From Peptoniphilus faecalis (lineage in GTDB: Bacteria > Bacillota > Clostridia > Tissierellales > Peptoniphilaceae): DNA of 64,000 nucleotides. Made by a program: the position numbers and the translations under genes. The DNA lies in the NCBI RefSeq assembly GCF_012976305.1, contig NZ_JABDSR010000001.1, positions 179,631 to 243,630 on the forward strand. Direction: 5' to 3'. Numbering within the stretch: position 1 is the stretch's first letter; the number at the start of each line of letters is the position of its first letter. Under the pieces are notes generated by a model that was not told where the DNA came from, ran no database searches, and worked only from the letters and a program-made list of their open reading frames with translations. Of this stretch, positions 9,164 through 18,638 are shown in pieces.

Positions 9164-9200
9164 AAAAATATCTGTTAGAGATTTACTCCCCAACAGATAT
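9164..9200. repeat. ISL3-end hairpin (9-bp perfect stem)
   Basis: ATATCTGTT (9168-9176) pairs with AACAGATAT (9192-9200). The same hairpin with its flanks recurs at 19840-19873. In the transposase direction it lies between the inverted end and the gene and would stop outside transcription from reading into the transposase. Confidence 0.75.
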
Positions 9201-9222
9201 TATAGAGCCGAATTATAAAGCC

Positions 9223-9248
9223 AAAAAAAGAACGCGTATAAACGCGCT
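9223..9248 (-). terminator. Terminator of cstA
   Basis: On the minus strand AGCGCG-loop-CGCGTT (six pairs, one G-T) is followed by C and then seven T residues, starting 10 bp after the cstA stop codon. Confidence 0.75.
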
Positions 9249-9257
9249 CTATAAATC

Positions 9258-10700
9258 CTATGCTCTTGCTAAAACTTTTTGCTTGTCACCTTCTTTATAG
9301 ACAACAAAAGCGTAAAGGATGGCAACTGTAACACCTATTATATTTGCCATCATATAAGGCAAGTTAAATCCAATCTTAGCACCCATAATATAGGCTGTAA
9401 TGACGTAGACGTAAAACATACCAGGAATCAAGGATACTAGGAATGCTTTACCATGACGTTGTAAGTAAATGGAAATCATGGCGAAGGCAAATACGGCGAT
9501 CGTTTGGTTAGCCCATGCGAAGTATTGCCACAAAACATTAAATCCATTTGGACTCAATTTTGCAAAGATTAAGATAACTAGTACGCATATAAACATACCT
9601 ATGGAAAGACTTAATCTGCTCTTCATGGTTTTTTGCGGAATGTTTAAGTGATCTGCTATCATAAGTCGTGCAGAACGAAGTGCCGTATCTCCAGAAGTGA
9701 TTGGAAGAACGATAATGCCAATAATGGCAATTAAACCTCCCACTGTACCAAGCATATCATTTGCAACAAGACCTATAACCGCAGGTTTTCCAATGAGACC
9801 AGCGTCTATACCCTTGTTGTAAATACCCATTGCAGCTGCCGCCCATATCATAGCGATAAAACCTTCTAGGATCATCATGTCGTAAAATACGAAACGACCT
9901 TCACCTTCACTCTTTACAGAACGACCTATTAAAGTCGCTTGTGTAGAGTGGAATCCTGACACGATTCCGCAAGCAACAGTTACAAAGAACACTGGTAAAA
10001 TCGGTGTTCCATTTGGATGTGTGTTTAGATTGCTCAAATCCAAATTATCTAGTTGATAGCCTTTAAAAAATAAACCGAAGAAAATACCAACGGCGGAAAG
10101 TAATAAGATGCCGCCAAAAATAGGATATACTCTACCGATTATCTTATCGATTGGGAAGAGTGTTGCCGCAATATAGTAAGCAAAAATACAAGCATAAACG
10201 ATCCAAACAACGGGGTTTGTGGACACTGCTTCTTGTTTTAATACATTAGTTACTATTAAATCTCCGGGAGTATAAATAAACACTGCACCTACAAGAACCA
10301 TGAGAATTATTACGAAAATATTGTAGATAGAGTATACCTTACCCCCAAGATTGCGCTTAATGAGTCCCGGCATTTGTTCACCACCTGAGCGAATTGAAAT
10401 CATGCCACTCATATAGTCGTGTAAAGCTCCACCAAAAACACATCCAATTGGAATCATAAGAAAAGCCAAAGGTCCAAAGAGAATCCCTTGAATTGGACCT
10501 AGGATCGGTCCAGTTCCTGCAATGTTTAATAATTCAATAAGTGCGTTCTTTTTTTTGCCCATGGGAACATAGTCGACACCATCTTGATTTTTAATCGCTG
10601 GCGTCTCCCTATCATCCGGTTGAAATACTTTCTCGGCAAATCGTCCATAGGCAAAGCCACCGATAATTAAAATAGCTAAGCCAATGAGAAATGTTGTCAT
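9258..10700 (-). CDS. cstA: CstA-family carbon starvation protein (peptide/pyruvate transporter)
   Basis: A polytopic inner-membrane protein of 480 aa with about 12-14 hydrophobic segments. The family core is clear: LLNIAGTGPILGPIQGILFG, FGGALHDYMSGMISIRSGGE, and STQATLIGRSVKSEGEGR. Family members (CstA, BtsT) import peptides or pyruvate. It is shorter than the roughly 700-aa E. coli proteins, as is common in clostridia. The ATG at 10700 follows GAGGAGG. It is a single-gene unit with its own terminator. Substrate specificity cannot be decided from sequence. Confidence 0.9.
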   Translation of the reverse strand: MTTFLIGLAILIIGGFAYGRFAEKVFQPDDRETPAIKNQDGVDYVPMGKKKNALIELLNIAGTGPILGPIQGILFGPLAFLMIPIGCVFGGALHDYMSGMISIRSGGEQMPGLIKRNLGGKVYSIYNIFVIILMVLVGAVFIYTPGDLIVTNVLKQEAVSTNPVVWIVYACIFAYYIAATLFPIDKIIGRVYPIFGGILLLSAVGIFFGLFFKGYQLDNLDLSNLNTHPNGTPILPVFFVTVACGIVSGFHSTQATLIGRSVKSEGEGRFVFYDMMILEGFIAMIWAAAAMGIYNKGIDAGLIGKPAVIGLVANDMLGTVGGLIAIIGIIVLPITSGDTALRSARLMIADHLNIPQKTMKSRLSLSIGMFICVLVILIFAKLSPNGFNVLWQYFAWANQTIAVFAFAMISIYLQRHGKAFLVSLIPGMFYVYVITAYIMGAKIGFNLPYMMANIIGVTVAILYAFVVYKEGDKQKVLARA

Positions 10701-11100
10701 ATTCTTACCTCCTCGTATAAAATTTAAAATTGAGTTAAAAAATACCTCAACTTAATTCTCTTAATTATATTATTTTTTTTTAAAAAATACAACCTAATCT
10801 TTCATGTTTTTTAGGATTTTCTCAACTATCAAGACATATTTTACACTTTTGTACTTTGACACAATTTCTTCAAAGACTTCAATTTTAGTTTAAAAAAATA
10901 TTCTAGGGACAAGAACTTAAAAATTATAAAGAGCTAATAAAATGAAATAGGCAGATATTAAAGGATGTAATTAGGCTGGACTTAAAAAATAAGCGAAATA
11001 TCCTCATAATGTACAGGTTATTCCGCTTAAAATATTATTAAATTAATCTAGGTTTAGGGGTTCAGTTCATTCTCCATGGATTTTATATATCTTTTTTATT
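10701..11100. other. Spacer between cstA and folC
   Basis: No gene is visible. It holds the folC terminator (10984-11028) and, next to cstA, an inverted TTGAG/CTCAA repeat around 10733-10752 that may mark its promoter or an operator. The remainder is AT-rich and featureless. Confidence 0.5.
10984..11028 (-). terminator. Terminator downstream of folC
   Basis: On the minus strand AAGCGGAAT...ATTTCGCTT forms a long imperfect hairpin with an inner CCT/AGG stem, followed by ATTTTTT. It lies 73 bp after the folC stop. Confidence 0.7.
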
Positions 11101-12378
11101 TTAATTTAATTTTTCTAAAATTATTTTTCTAATGTCCTTAATTAAATATAAAGATCCGCACCACAAAATCATATCGCCTTCTTCTGCAAGTTCTAAAGTT
11201 TTTTCTACGGCTTTTTCTCTATTTTTTATTGCATAAATTTCTTTTTTTGAAATTTTTTTAAATTCATTTACAAGAACATCAACTTCTGTAAATCTATCGT
11301 TGTCAATTTCTGTTAGAATAATTTTATCTGAAATATTTTCGATTTTTCTGAGAATTTTATCGTGATCCTTATCCTTTAAAAGACTAAAACCCAAAATTAA
11401 TTTATTATACTTAAATTTTCTTATACTTTCTTCAATTCTTTCAATTGAATCTAAATTGTGAGATCCGTCAATTACTATAAGTGGATTTTTAGAAAGGCAT
11501 TCTATCCTGCCAATATTCTTTGCATTTTTTAGTCCCAACTTTATTTTTTCTTCATTTAAGTTGTACTCAGTTTTTAAGAAATCTAAAACCATTAGAGCAA
11601 GTGATGCATTTAAAGCTTGATGCTCTCCAATTAGATCTATTTCGACATCTTTATAATTTCTAAAGTTAAATTTATTTCCAAACTCATTGGACTTTAAAAT
11701 TTCAACTTCATTCTCCTTAAATTCGTCAAAGGTAGAGTTTTTATCGCTGCTAATTTTTCTAAGAACTTCTCCTGCCTCTTTCTCTTGAGGATAACTAAAG
11801 ACATGAGAATTTTCTTTTATAATTCCACCCTTTTCCCTTGCAATTTTACCTAATGTATTTCCCAAAATATTTGCATGGTCAAGAGAAATGTGGCAAAAAA
11901 CTGGAATTGATTTTTCCATTACATTAGTTGCATCAACTCTTCCACCCATTCCAACTTCCATTACAGCAAAATCCACTTTTTCCCTTGCAAAAAAAATGTA
12001 AGCAAGGGAGGTCAAAATTTCAAATCCACTTACAAAAATTTTTTTCTCATCAAGTTCTTCTACTTTTCTTCTAATTTCTGAAGCTAGTTTTGCAAAACAT
12101 TCTTCAGATATTTCCTCATTATCGATTTTAATTTCTTCACGAATATTTGTTATGTAAGGCGAAGTAAATTTTCCCACAGAAAAATTATTTTCTTTTAAAG
12201 AATTTGCAATAAAACTTGCAACTGATCCCTTTCCATTTGTGCCAGTAATGTGTATTATTTTCAATTTATCTTGCGGCTTATTAAATACCTCTAAAAGTGC
12301 TTTTATATTGTCCGTCGTGAACTCACCAAGAGGAATATTCCTATTTTCAATCCAATCAACTGATTCAATGTAATTCAT
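11101..12378 (-). CDS. folC: Folylpolyglutamate synthase / dihydrofolate synthase
   Basis: Mur-ligase-family enzyme that adds glutamate to (dihydro)folates. The P-loop ITGTNGKGSVASF and the HISLDHANILGNTLGKIAREK segment with the metal and carbamylated-Lys region are both present; the C-terminal glutamate-binding domain has VIDGSHN. It is 425 aa from the ATG at 12378, which lies 6 bases after GGAG; ATGs further upstream lack this spacing. It stands alone, without other folate genes, and may function as synthase, polyglutamylase or both. Confidence 0.93.
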   Translation of the reverse strand: MNYIESVDWIENRNIPLGEFTTDNIKALLEVFNKPQDKLKIIHITGTNGKGSVASFIANSLKENNFSVGKFTSPYITNIREEIKIDNEEISEECFAKLASEIRRKVEELDEKKIFVSGFEILTSLAYIFFAREKVDFAVMEVGMGGRVDATNVMEKSIPVFCHISLDHANILGNTLGKIAREKGGIIKENSHVFSYPQEKEAGEVLRKISSDKNSTFDEFKENEVEILKSNEFGNKFNFRNYKDVEIDLIGEHQALNASLALMVLDFLKTEYNLNEEKIKLGLKNAKNIGRIECLSKNPLIVIDGSHNLDSIERIEESIRKFKYNKLILGFSLLKDKDHDKILRKIENISDKIILTEIDNDRFTEVDVLVNEFKKISKKEIYAIKNREKAVEKTLELAEEGDMILWCGSLYLIKDIRKIILEKLN

Positions 12379-12493
12379 GTCCATCTCCTTTATAAAAATA
12401 GTACCAAAGTTTTTATTAGTATTCAATGTTTTAGTGTATCAAATTCTATTTAATTGTGATAAAATGGAAAAAGCTATTAATTGGAGGTAAAAA

Positions 12494-13801
12494 ATGAATG
12501 ACGAAATTCGATGGAAAGATTTGTTTGTAATTGGCTTTGCACTTTTTGCAATGTTTTTCGGAGCAGGAAATTTAATTTTCCCACCCTATTTAGGGCTTAT
12601 ATCGGGCCCACAATGGTGGATTGGCTTTCTGGGGTTTACTATTACAGATGCAGGATTAGGTCTAATTGCAATTATCGCTCTTTCTAAATACGATGGGAAT
12701 TTAAATGTTCTCGCTTCAAGAGTTAATAAAACTTTTGCAATTATTATTTCAACAGCAATTATTTTATGTATTGGACCTTTCTTAGCAACTCCTAGAACGG
12801 CTGCTACTACTTATGAAATAGCTATATTGCCAATTTTTGGTGAATCTGTAAATAGATATTTATTCTCTGTATTTTTCTTTATTGTTGCTTGTCTTTTAAG
12901 CATAAAACCAAGCAAGGTTGTAGATATAATAGGTAAATTTTTAACTCCTTCTTTAATAATTTGTATGTTAGTTCTAATTATAAATGGAATTTTTAATCCA
13001 ATTGGAGAAATTGCAAATACTGCCATGATAGACACTGTTCTTAAAAAGGGAATTACTGATGGTTATCAAACTATGGATGCTATTGCAGGATGTATGTTTG
13101 CACTAGTTGTCATAAATGCTGTTAAGACTAGAAAATATTCTTCGCAAGCACTAGAAATCAAGGCAACTATTTATTCAGGAATTATTGCAGCTATCTGTCT
13201 CGCTTTTATCTATGGTGGTTTAGTATACCTTGGTGCACAAACGTCAAGCCTTGGCGTATACGACATAAATACAGATAATACTCAACTTCTCGTAGATATT
13301 ACAAATAGGGTTCTTGGTGGAGTTGGAGTATATATCTTGGCTATTATAACAGCTCTTGCTTGTCTTACAACTGCCATTGGTTTGATTTCAGCTGCAGGTA
13401 ACTTCTTTAACGACCTAGGTAAAGGTAAAGTTTCTTACGAAATTATAGTTATTATTTGTTCTATTGTTTCCTGTGCAATTTCAGTGCTTGGTGTAAGCCA
13501 AATAATTAAAATTTCTGCGCCAATTCTTGAAATACTTTATCCTTGCGCAATGACTATTGTCTTAATCGGATTATTTAATGACAAAATTAAAGACGACTTA
13601 GTTTTCAAAATTCCATCAATAGTTTCACTTGTATTTGGTCTTTTATATGTACTACAGGGGAAAGAATTTCTTGGCGGACTTAATGAACTAATAACAAAGC
13701 TTCCTCTTGCTACATTTGGTCTTGGTTGGGTTATTCCAATGTTAATTGGACTAGTAATTGCAATTTTAATTTCAAACTTTAGAAAGCCAAAAGAGGCTTA
13801 A
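12494..13801 (+). CDS. brnQ: Branched-chain amino acid:cation symporter BrnQ
   Basis: A 435-aa LIVCS-family transporter with twelve hydrophobic segments. The N-terminus FVIGFALFAMFFGAGNLIFP is diagnostic, followed by GPFLATPRTAATTYE. It imports leucine, isoleucine and valine with Na+ or H+. Start ATG has GGAGG 6 bases upstream. Single-gene unit between the divergent folC promoter region and a shared terminator. Confidence 0.95.
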   Translation: MNDEIRWKDLFVIGFALFAMFFGAGNLIFPPYLGLISGPQWWIGFLGFTITDAGLGLIAIIALSKYDGNLNVLASRVNKTFAIIISTAIILCIGPFLATPRTAATTYEIAILPIFGESVNRYLFSVFFFIVACLLSIKPSKVVDIIGKFLTPSLIICMLVLIINGIFNPIGEIANTAMIDTVLKKGITDGYQTMDAIAGCMFALVVINAVKTRKYSSQALEIKATIYSGIIAAICLAFIYGGLVYLGAQTSSLGVYDINTDNTQLLVDITNRVLGGVGVYILAIITALACLTTAIGLISAAGNFFNDLGKGKVSYEIIVIICSIVSCAISVLGVSQIIKISAPILEILYPCAMTIVLIGLFNDKIKDDLVFKIPSIVSLVFGLLYVLQGKEFLGGLNELITKLPLATFGLGWVIPMLIGLVIAILISNFRKPKEA

Positions 13802-13803
13802 TA

Positions 13804-13847
13804 TAAAAAAACTCTTCTTACCTATCCCAGTAAAAAGAGTTTTTTTG
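13804..13847. terminator. Bidirectional terminator between brnQ and radA
   Basis: AAAAAACTCTT pairs with AAGAGTTTTTT around a 19-nt loop. It is 2 bp after the brnQ stop and 6 bp after the radA stop, so it can end both converging units. Confidence 0.85.
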
Positions 13848-13853
13848 TCTAAT

Positions 13854-15221
13854 TTATATGCTAAATATTTTTTGTAAAACTTCTAAAATATTTGTCATCT
13901 TAATAACTTGAAGTTTTTTATAATTTTCTACCTTCACATTGGAATATTTTGAAACATAGGCTTTTTTAAAGCCCATTCGCTCCGCTTCTTTAAGTCTCAC
14001 ATCTAAGCTTGGAACATTTTTTAGTTCTCCAGTAAGACCAACGTCTGCGATGAAAACTGAATTTGCTTCCACAGGTTTATTAAGGGTAGAAGAAACTATG
14101 GAGACCATCACAGATAAATTTGATGCCTGTTCCTTAACTTTAATTCCTCCAGCTGACTTTACGACAATATTTTTATCCAAAAATTTTATTCCCGCTCTTT
14201 CTTCTAAAATTGAAACTAAAGTATTTAAATGTTCTCTTCTAATAGATTCTGAAATTCTTGATGGATATGGGAGAAATGTCTTTGATGCCAAGGCTTCTGT
14301 CTCCAAAATTATTGGTCTCGTGCCCTCTCTTATAACAGAAAGAGATGAACCTGCAACTTGTTCATTTTCTGATCTTCTTGTCATAAAATATTCTGAAGGA
14401 TTGTCGATAGAAATCATTCCCTTTTCTGTCATTGAAAAAAATCCAATTTCACCAGTGGAACCATATCTATTTTTTGTTGCCATTAAAGATCTCAAGTCCT
14501 CCGATGAATCACCTTCAATTAATAAAACTGTGTCTACTAAATGCTCGAGACTTCTAACTCCTGCAAGTTCATCTTGCTTAGTCATTTGACCAACTAAAAA
14601 AATCATTCGAGGCTTCTTAATGTCCTTTGCAATTTCTGTCATCTTGTAGGCACACTCCATTGTCTGTGTTGGAGTGCCTGGTCTTTGAGGAAATTCATCT
14701 AGAGTAAAAGTTTGAATTGAGTCAATAATTATAAACTGAGGATCAATTTTTTCCACTTGAGCCAAAACTGAATTGAGAGAATTTACTGAGTAAACCCAAA
14801 TATTATCAGAAAGCTTGTCTAAAATTCTTTCAGCTCTCATTTTTATTTGTGTTTCAGATTCTTCTCCCGATGCGTAAAGAACTCTCATACCCTTATTCGC
14901 AATGTCATTTGCAACTTGCATAAGTAGAGTTGACTTTCCAGATCCAGGCTTTGCCGTTAAAATGCTCACAGAATCTCTTACGATTCCACCACCCATTACC
15001 CTGTTAAATTCTTCAATACTAGTCTTTACTCTTTCATCTGAAGAAACCTCTATTGATTTAAGTTTAAGTGCATCTTTATTATTTTTAGAAGGAGCCTTTT
15101 TGCCAGGCTCCTCTTTTTTTTCTTCTAAAGTATTCCAAGAGTCACAGTTTGGACATCTCCCAAAAAATCCTTGAGAAATATATCCACAATTACTGCACTG
15201 ATACACTATTTTCTTTTTCAT
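13854..15221 (-). CDS. radA: DNA repair protein RadA
   Basis: RecA-like branch-migration ATPase that unwinds DNA at recombination intermediates. N-terminal four-Cys zinc finger (Cys9/12 and Cys23/26), Walker A AKPGSGKST, the RadA KNRYGSTGE motif, and the C-terminal Lon-protease-like domain (LTGELKNV). 455 aa, a normal length. It starts inside clpC (32-bp overlap) with AAGGAAAATG as initiation region, so it belongs to the ctsR operon. Confidence 0.96.
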   Translation of the reverse strand: MKKKIVYQCSNCGYISQGFFGRCPNCDSWNTLEEKKEEPGKKAPSKNNKDALKLKSIEVSSDERVKTSIEEFNRVMGGGIVRDSVSILTAKPGSGKSTLLMQVANDIANKGMRVLYASGEESETQIKMRAERILDKLSDNIWVYSVNSLNSVLAQVEKIDPQFIIIDSIQTFTLDEFPQRPGTPTQTMECAYKMTEIAKDIKKPRMIFLVGQMTKQDELAGVRSLEHLVDTVLLIEGDSSEDLRSLMATKNRYGSTGEIGFFSMTEKGMISIDNPSEYFMTRRSENEQVAGSSLSVIREGTRPIILETEALASKTFLPYPSRISESIRREHLNTLVSILEERAGIKFLDKNIVVKSAGGIKVKEQASNLSVMVSIVSSTLNKPVEANSVFIADVGLTGELKNVPSLDVRLKEAERMGFKKAYVSKYSNVKVENYKKLQVIKMTNILEVLQKIFSI

Positions 15222-17655
15222 TTTCCTTCTGTTTAGTCCTCTTAACTTTTTCTATTTGAATTTTTTTGTACTTAACATCTACTAAAATTTCATCGCCGTC
15301 TTTTATCTTTCCATCTAAAAATTCATCGGCAATTTTATCTTCAATTAATTTTGTAATAGTCCTTTGAAGTGGTCTTGCACCAAATACTTTGTCATAACCT
15401 TCGTCAACTAAGAAATTAATTAGTTTATTTGTGTAATTTGCTTTAATTCCCATTTCAGAAAGTCTATCGCTTAATTTATCAAGCATGTTTTTTACAATAT
15501 CTTTAATTTCAGTTTTTTCAAGAGTTTTAAATATTACTACATCGTCAACTCTATTTAAAAATTCAGGTCTAAATTTTTGCTTTAAGGATTCGTTTATAAT
15601 TTTCTTCATATTTTCATATTCGTTTTTCTTTTCAGAACTTTCTGAAGTTGAAAAACCGAGAACTGAATTTTTTGCAAGGAGGTTTGCACCTGCATTAGAA
15701 GTCATAATTATAACTGTATCTTTAAAGTTTACAGTCCTTCCCTTTGAATCAGTAACTCTACCTTCGTCTAAAATTTGTAGCAAAATATTGAAAATATCTG
15801 GATGTGCCTTTTCGATTTCATCTAAAAGAATTACTGAATATGGATGTGTCCTTACTGCTTCAGTAAGTTCGCCACCCTCTTCGTATCCAACATATCCCGG
15901 AGGAGAACCTACAAGTCTTGATACAGTAAATTTTTCCATGTACTCAGACATATCAAACCTAATCATGTTTTCTTCTTTTCCAAATAAATTTTTTGCAAGG
16001 CTCTTTGCAAGGAAAGTCTTTCCAACACCAGTTGGCCCAACAAATATAAAAGTTCCAATTGGCTTATTTGGATCTTTAAGGCCAATCCTTGACCTCTTAA
16101 TTGCTTTTGCAAGAGTCTTGACAGCATCGTCTTGACCCTTTACATCTTCTTTTAGCTTAACATCAAGGTCTCTTAATTTTTCAGTTTCTTCTTCAGTCAT
16201 ATCCGTAACAGGAACTTTTGACCATTCAGAAACTATTTCGGCAACAAGCTCTGGAGTTACTTTTTTCTTCGAATCTTTTTCTTCAAATTTTTTTATTTCT
16301 TCTTTATATCTTTCTTCAACATTTTTTTGTTCGTCACGAAGATTTGCAGCAAGTTCATAATCTTGATTTTTTACTGCTTCAGATTTTTTATTTTCAATAT
16401 CTTCAAGTTCCTTTTTGAATTTTTCTTCGAATTCAGGAACTTTATAGGACTCAATTTTAAGTTTTGAGCTTGCCTCGTCTATTAAGTCAATTGCCTTATC
16501 AGGCAAAAATCTATCATTTAAATATCTATCTGAATATTTTACAGCAGCTTCAATAGTTTCCTCTGGAATTACTACATGATGATGCTTTTCATAAATGTTT
16601 TTTAATCCACTTAAAATTTTTATAGAATCTTCAACACTTGGTTCTTCAACCATTATGGGCATAAGCCTTCTCTCAAAAGCCGTGTCCTTTTCAATTTTCT
16701 TTCTGTACTCAGAAATTGTTGTAGCTCCAATAACTTGAAGAGCTGACTTAGTAAGCATTGGCTTTAAAATATTGGATGCATCGAGAGAACCTTCTGCTGA
16801 CCCTGCGCCAATTATTACATGCATTTCATCGATAAATAAAATGATATTTTTGTTTTTTGCAGCTTCATTAGTTACATTTTTTAGTCTTTCTTCAAAATCC
16901 CCTCTGTATTTTGATCCTGCAATAAGTTGAGAAATATCAAGAGTTAAAATGACTTTATTCTTCATAATCTCTGGTACATTTCCTGCAACAATTTCTGCGG
17001 CAAGTCCCTCTGCAATTGCGGTTTTACCTACACCCGGCTCTCCAATTAGTACGGGATTGTTTTTTGTCCTTCTAGACAAAACTTGGATAACTCTTTTTAT
17101 TTCCCTTTCTCTTCCAATTACTGGATCGATTTTCCCCTCTTCAGCCTTTTTATTTAAATTTGTAGTATACTTTTCCAAAGCTTCTGAAGAAATTTCTCCG
17201 TCTTCATAATTTTCATATTCTTCCATATTGTTTAAAATGTCATTTTCAAGACTCATTATATCAATGCCAAGTCTTTTTAAAACTAATATGGCAACACCTT
17301 GACCTTCACGCAAAATTCCAAGAAGAAGATGTTCAGTTGAAACTGTAGCTTCTCCCATTTCCCTTGAAACTTCAAATGCAAGTTCAAAAATTCTCTTAGT
17401 CCTTGGAGTATATGCAATACTAGATACAACGGGACCTTGACCGCTACTCACTATATCAAGTGTGGCTTCCTTTGCCTTCTTATAATCGATGCCAAGTTTT
17501 GACAAAATGTGTGCACCTGTGTCCGTTCCTTCTCTAATTATTCCAAGAAGAATGTGTTCTGAACCTATATATGGATGTTTTTGTTCCCTTGCCTCTTGTT
17601 GTGCAAAAAGAATAGCTTTTTGTGATTTTTCACTAAATTTTCCAAACATACTCAT
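15190..17655 (-). CDS. clpC: ATP-dependent Clp protease ATP-binding subunit ClpC
   Basis: AAA+ unfoldase that feeds substrates to ClpP. Two Clp-N repeats occupy about residues 1-145 with GSEHILLG and STEHLLLG, whose Glu residues are at the positions known to dock phospho-arginine in B. subtilis ClpC. Walker A boxes are GEPGVGKTAIAEG and GPTGVGKTFLAKS. A UVR/linker region sits at about 410-470 and a ClpP-loop-type region near GFSTSE. 821 aa. The start overlaps mcsB by 4 bp. Confidence 0.97.
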   Translation of the reverse strand: MSMFGKFSEKSQKAILFAQQEAREQKHPYIGSEHILLGIIREGTDTGAHILSKLGIDYKKAKEATLDIVSSGQGPVVSSIAYTPRTKRIFELAFEVSREMGEATVSTEHLLLGILREGQGVAILVLKRLGIDIMSLENDILNNMEEYENYEDGEISSEALEKYTTNLNKKAEEGKIDPVIGREREIKRVIQVLSRRTKNNPVLIGEPGVGKTAIAEGLAAEIVAGNVPEIMKNKVILTLDISQLIAGSKYRGDFEERLKNVTNEAAKNKNIILFIDEMHVIIGAGSAEGSLDASNILKPMLTKSALQVIGATTISEYRKKIEKDTAFERRLMPIMVEEPSVEDSIKILSGLKNIYEKHHHVVIPEETIEAAVKYSDRYLNDRFLPDKAIDLIDEASSKLKIESYKVPEFEEKFKKELEDIENKKSEAVKNQDYELAANLRDEQKNVEERYKEEIKKFEEKDSKKKVTPELVAEIVSEWSKVPVTDMTEEETEKLRDLDVKLKEDVKGQDDAVKTLAKAIKRSRIGLKDPNKPIGTFIFVGPTGVGKTFLAKSLAKNLFGKEENMIRFDMSEYMEKFTVSRLVGSPPGYVGYEEGGELTEAVRTHPYSVILLDEIEKAHPDIFNILLQILDEGRVTDSKGRTVNFKDTVIIMTSNAGANLLAKNSVLGFSTSESSEKKNEYENMKKIINESLKQKFRPEFLNRVDDVVIFKTLEKTEIKDIVKNMLDKLSDRLSEMGIKANYTNKLINFLVDEGYDKVFGARPLQRTITKLIEDKIADEFLDGKIKDGDEILVDVKYKKIQIEKVKRTKQKENEKENSVSVQ

Positions 17656-18638
17656 TTGAAAACCTCCTTCATGAGAGCTCTCGCCTTATTAGCTCTTAAA
17701 ATGTCTCTCGACTTAAGATCTAATATTGCACCCCTCTCAATTTGCAAATGTCCATTTCTAAGTTTAATAATCTCTTCATAAAAATCAAATTCTCGATTTG
17801 GTTTTAAAATTGAAAGTTCAATTCCAAGATTAATTGTACTCATGGACTGCATCATCTCTTCTTCCGATAAAACTCTTGCATTTGCAAGCACTCCAAAGGA
17901 CCTATTTACCATATCCTCTAGAGTAATAATATTGTCTAAATAAAGTTTTTTTCTATTTTCCCTCTCAACATCGGCAATTTCTCGCACGATGATTTTTAAT
18001 TTATCAATATAGGACTTTTCGTCTTCTCCAAAAGTTGACTCAAAAGACAAAGTGTAAATACTTCCCAATGCCTTATTTGAACTATCTCTATAAGAACCCA
18101 AAGTGTAGCCAAGTCTTGAAAGTCCCCTAGCTATTTCATTTATTCCAAAATAATTTAAAGCTGGAAGGTATAAAATTGCAATTGGCTTTAAACCTGTCCC
18201 AGCATTTAAAACTCTTGAACTTAAATATCCAAAATTTGGATCAAAAGCAAAATTGATTTTATCCTCTAATTTTTCTTCAAGATCGTAAATTTCTTTGAAT
18301 AAATCGCTTAAAGTCTTTACTCGAGAAAAAATTGAAAGTTCAATATGCTCTCCCGCATTAATCAAAATATCTGGAGCATCCTTTTTCTCATAAAATCCAA
18401 TATTACTTTTTTCTAAAAAATTTTTCCCAATTCTTCCATTTTCTACATACTCAAGTTTTTTTAGAGAAGAAATTTTTTCCATATCAACTTTAGTGTACCC
18501 TAAATCAGTTAAAATAGGATAAACAAATTCCAAGTTTTTCCTTAATTCTTCCTCTGTCATTGCGTTTACAAATTTTTTACCGTCAATATTTCTATATAAT
18601 TTTAATTTATAACCTAAAATAATTTTAGACACTGACAT
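17652..18638 (-). CDS. mcsB: McsB-family protein arginine kinase homologue, probably catalytically inactive
   Basis: By position (ctsR-mcsA-mcsB-clpC) and alignment this is McsB: GYLSSRVLNAGTGLK matches the kinase's GYLTSCPTNVGTGLR, and GEHIELS matches its EDHIR. However, the catalytic Cys aligns with Arg142. The N-terminal ATP-site SSRIRLARN has become GYKLKLYRN, and the RGxYGEGS loop reads LGSYRDSS. Near the C-terminus R311-D312-I-L-R315-A is kept, matching the RDxxRA site reported to bind phospho-arginine allosterically. At 328 aa it is shorter than the usual about 355. Inference: a pseudokinase that may still bind phospho-arginine or McsA. Alignment is from memory. Confidence 0.85.
   Translation of the reverse strand: MSVSKIILGYKLKLYRNIDGKKFVNAMTEEELRKNLEFVYPILTDLGYTKVDMEKISSLKKLEYVENGRIGKNFLEKSNIGFYEKKDAPDILINAGEHIELSIFSRVKTLSDLFKEIYDLEEKLEDKINFAFDPNFGYLSSRVLNAGTGLKPIAILYLPALNYFGINEIARGLSRLGYTLGSYRDSSNKALGSIYTLSFESTFGEDEKSYIDKLKIIVREIADVERENRKKLYLDNIITLEDMVNRSFGVLANARVLSEEEMMQSMSTINLGIELSILKPNREFDFYEEIIKLRNGHLQIERGAILDLKSRDILRANKARALMKEVFK

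Larger units (their letters stand above)
8816..9209 (-). mobile_element. Decayed ISL3-family insertion sequence, internally deleted
   Basis: A 394-bp remnant bounded by related inverted ends: GACTCTATGTCAAATATTG at 8816-8834, and on the other strand GGCTCTATAATATCTGTTG at 9209-9191. Between them, on the minus strand, is the start of an ISL3-like transposase with a good ribosome site, and a fragment resembling the family's C-terminus. The middle of the transposase is missing. The left-end hairpin at 9168-9200 resembles the hairpin just inside the end of the ISL3 element at 63506. No matching target duplication is visible, so the exact edges are approximate. Confidence 0.72.

Noticed and set aside
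9164..9200. Hairpin as the cstA terminator
   Set aside because: A closer hairpin with T-tract (9223-9248) follows cstA directly, and this one belongs to the ISL3 left end.
14050..14589. A 179-codon plus-strand frame inside radA
   Set aside because: Antisense to well-conserved radA motifs, no ribosome site and no family resemblance.
15485..16135. A 216-codon plus-strand frame inside clpC
   Set aside because: Opposite strand of the second ATPase domain of clpC; composition is Phe/Ser-rich and typical of a shadow frame.
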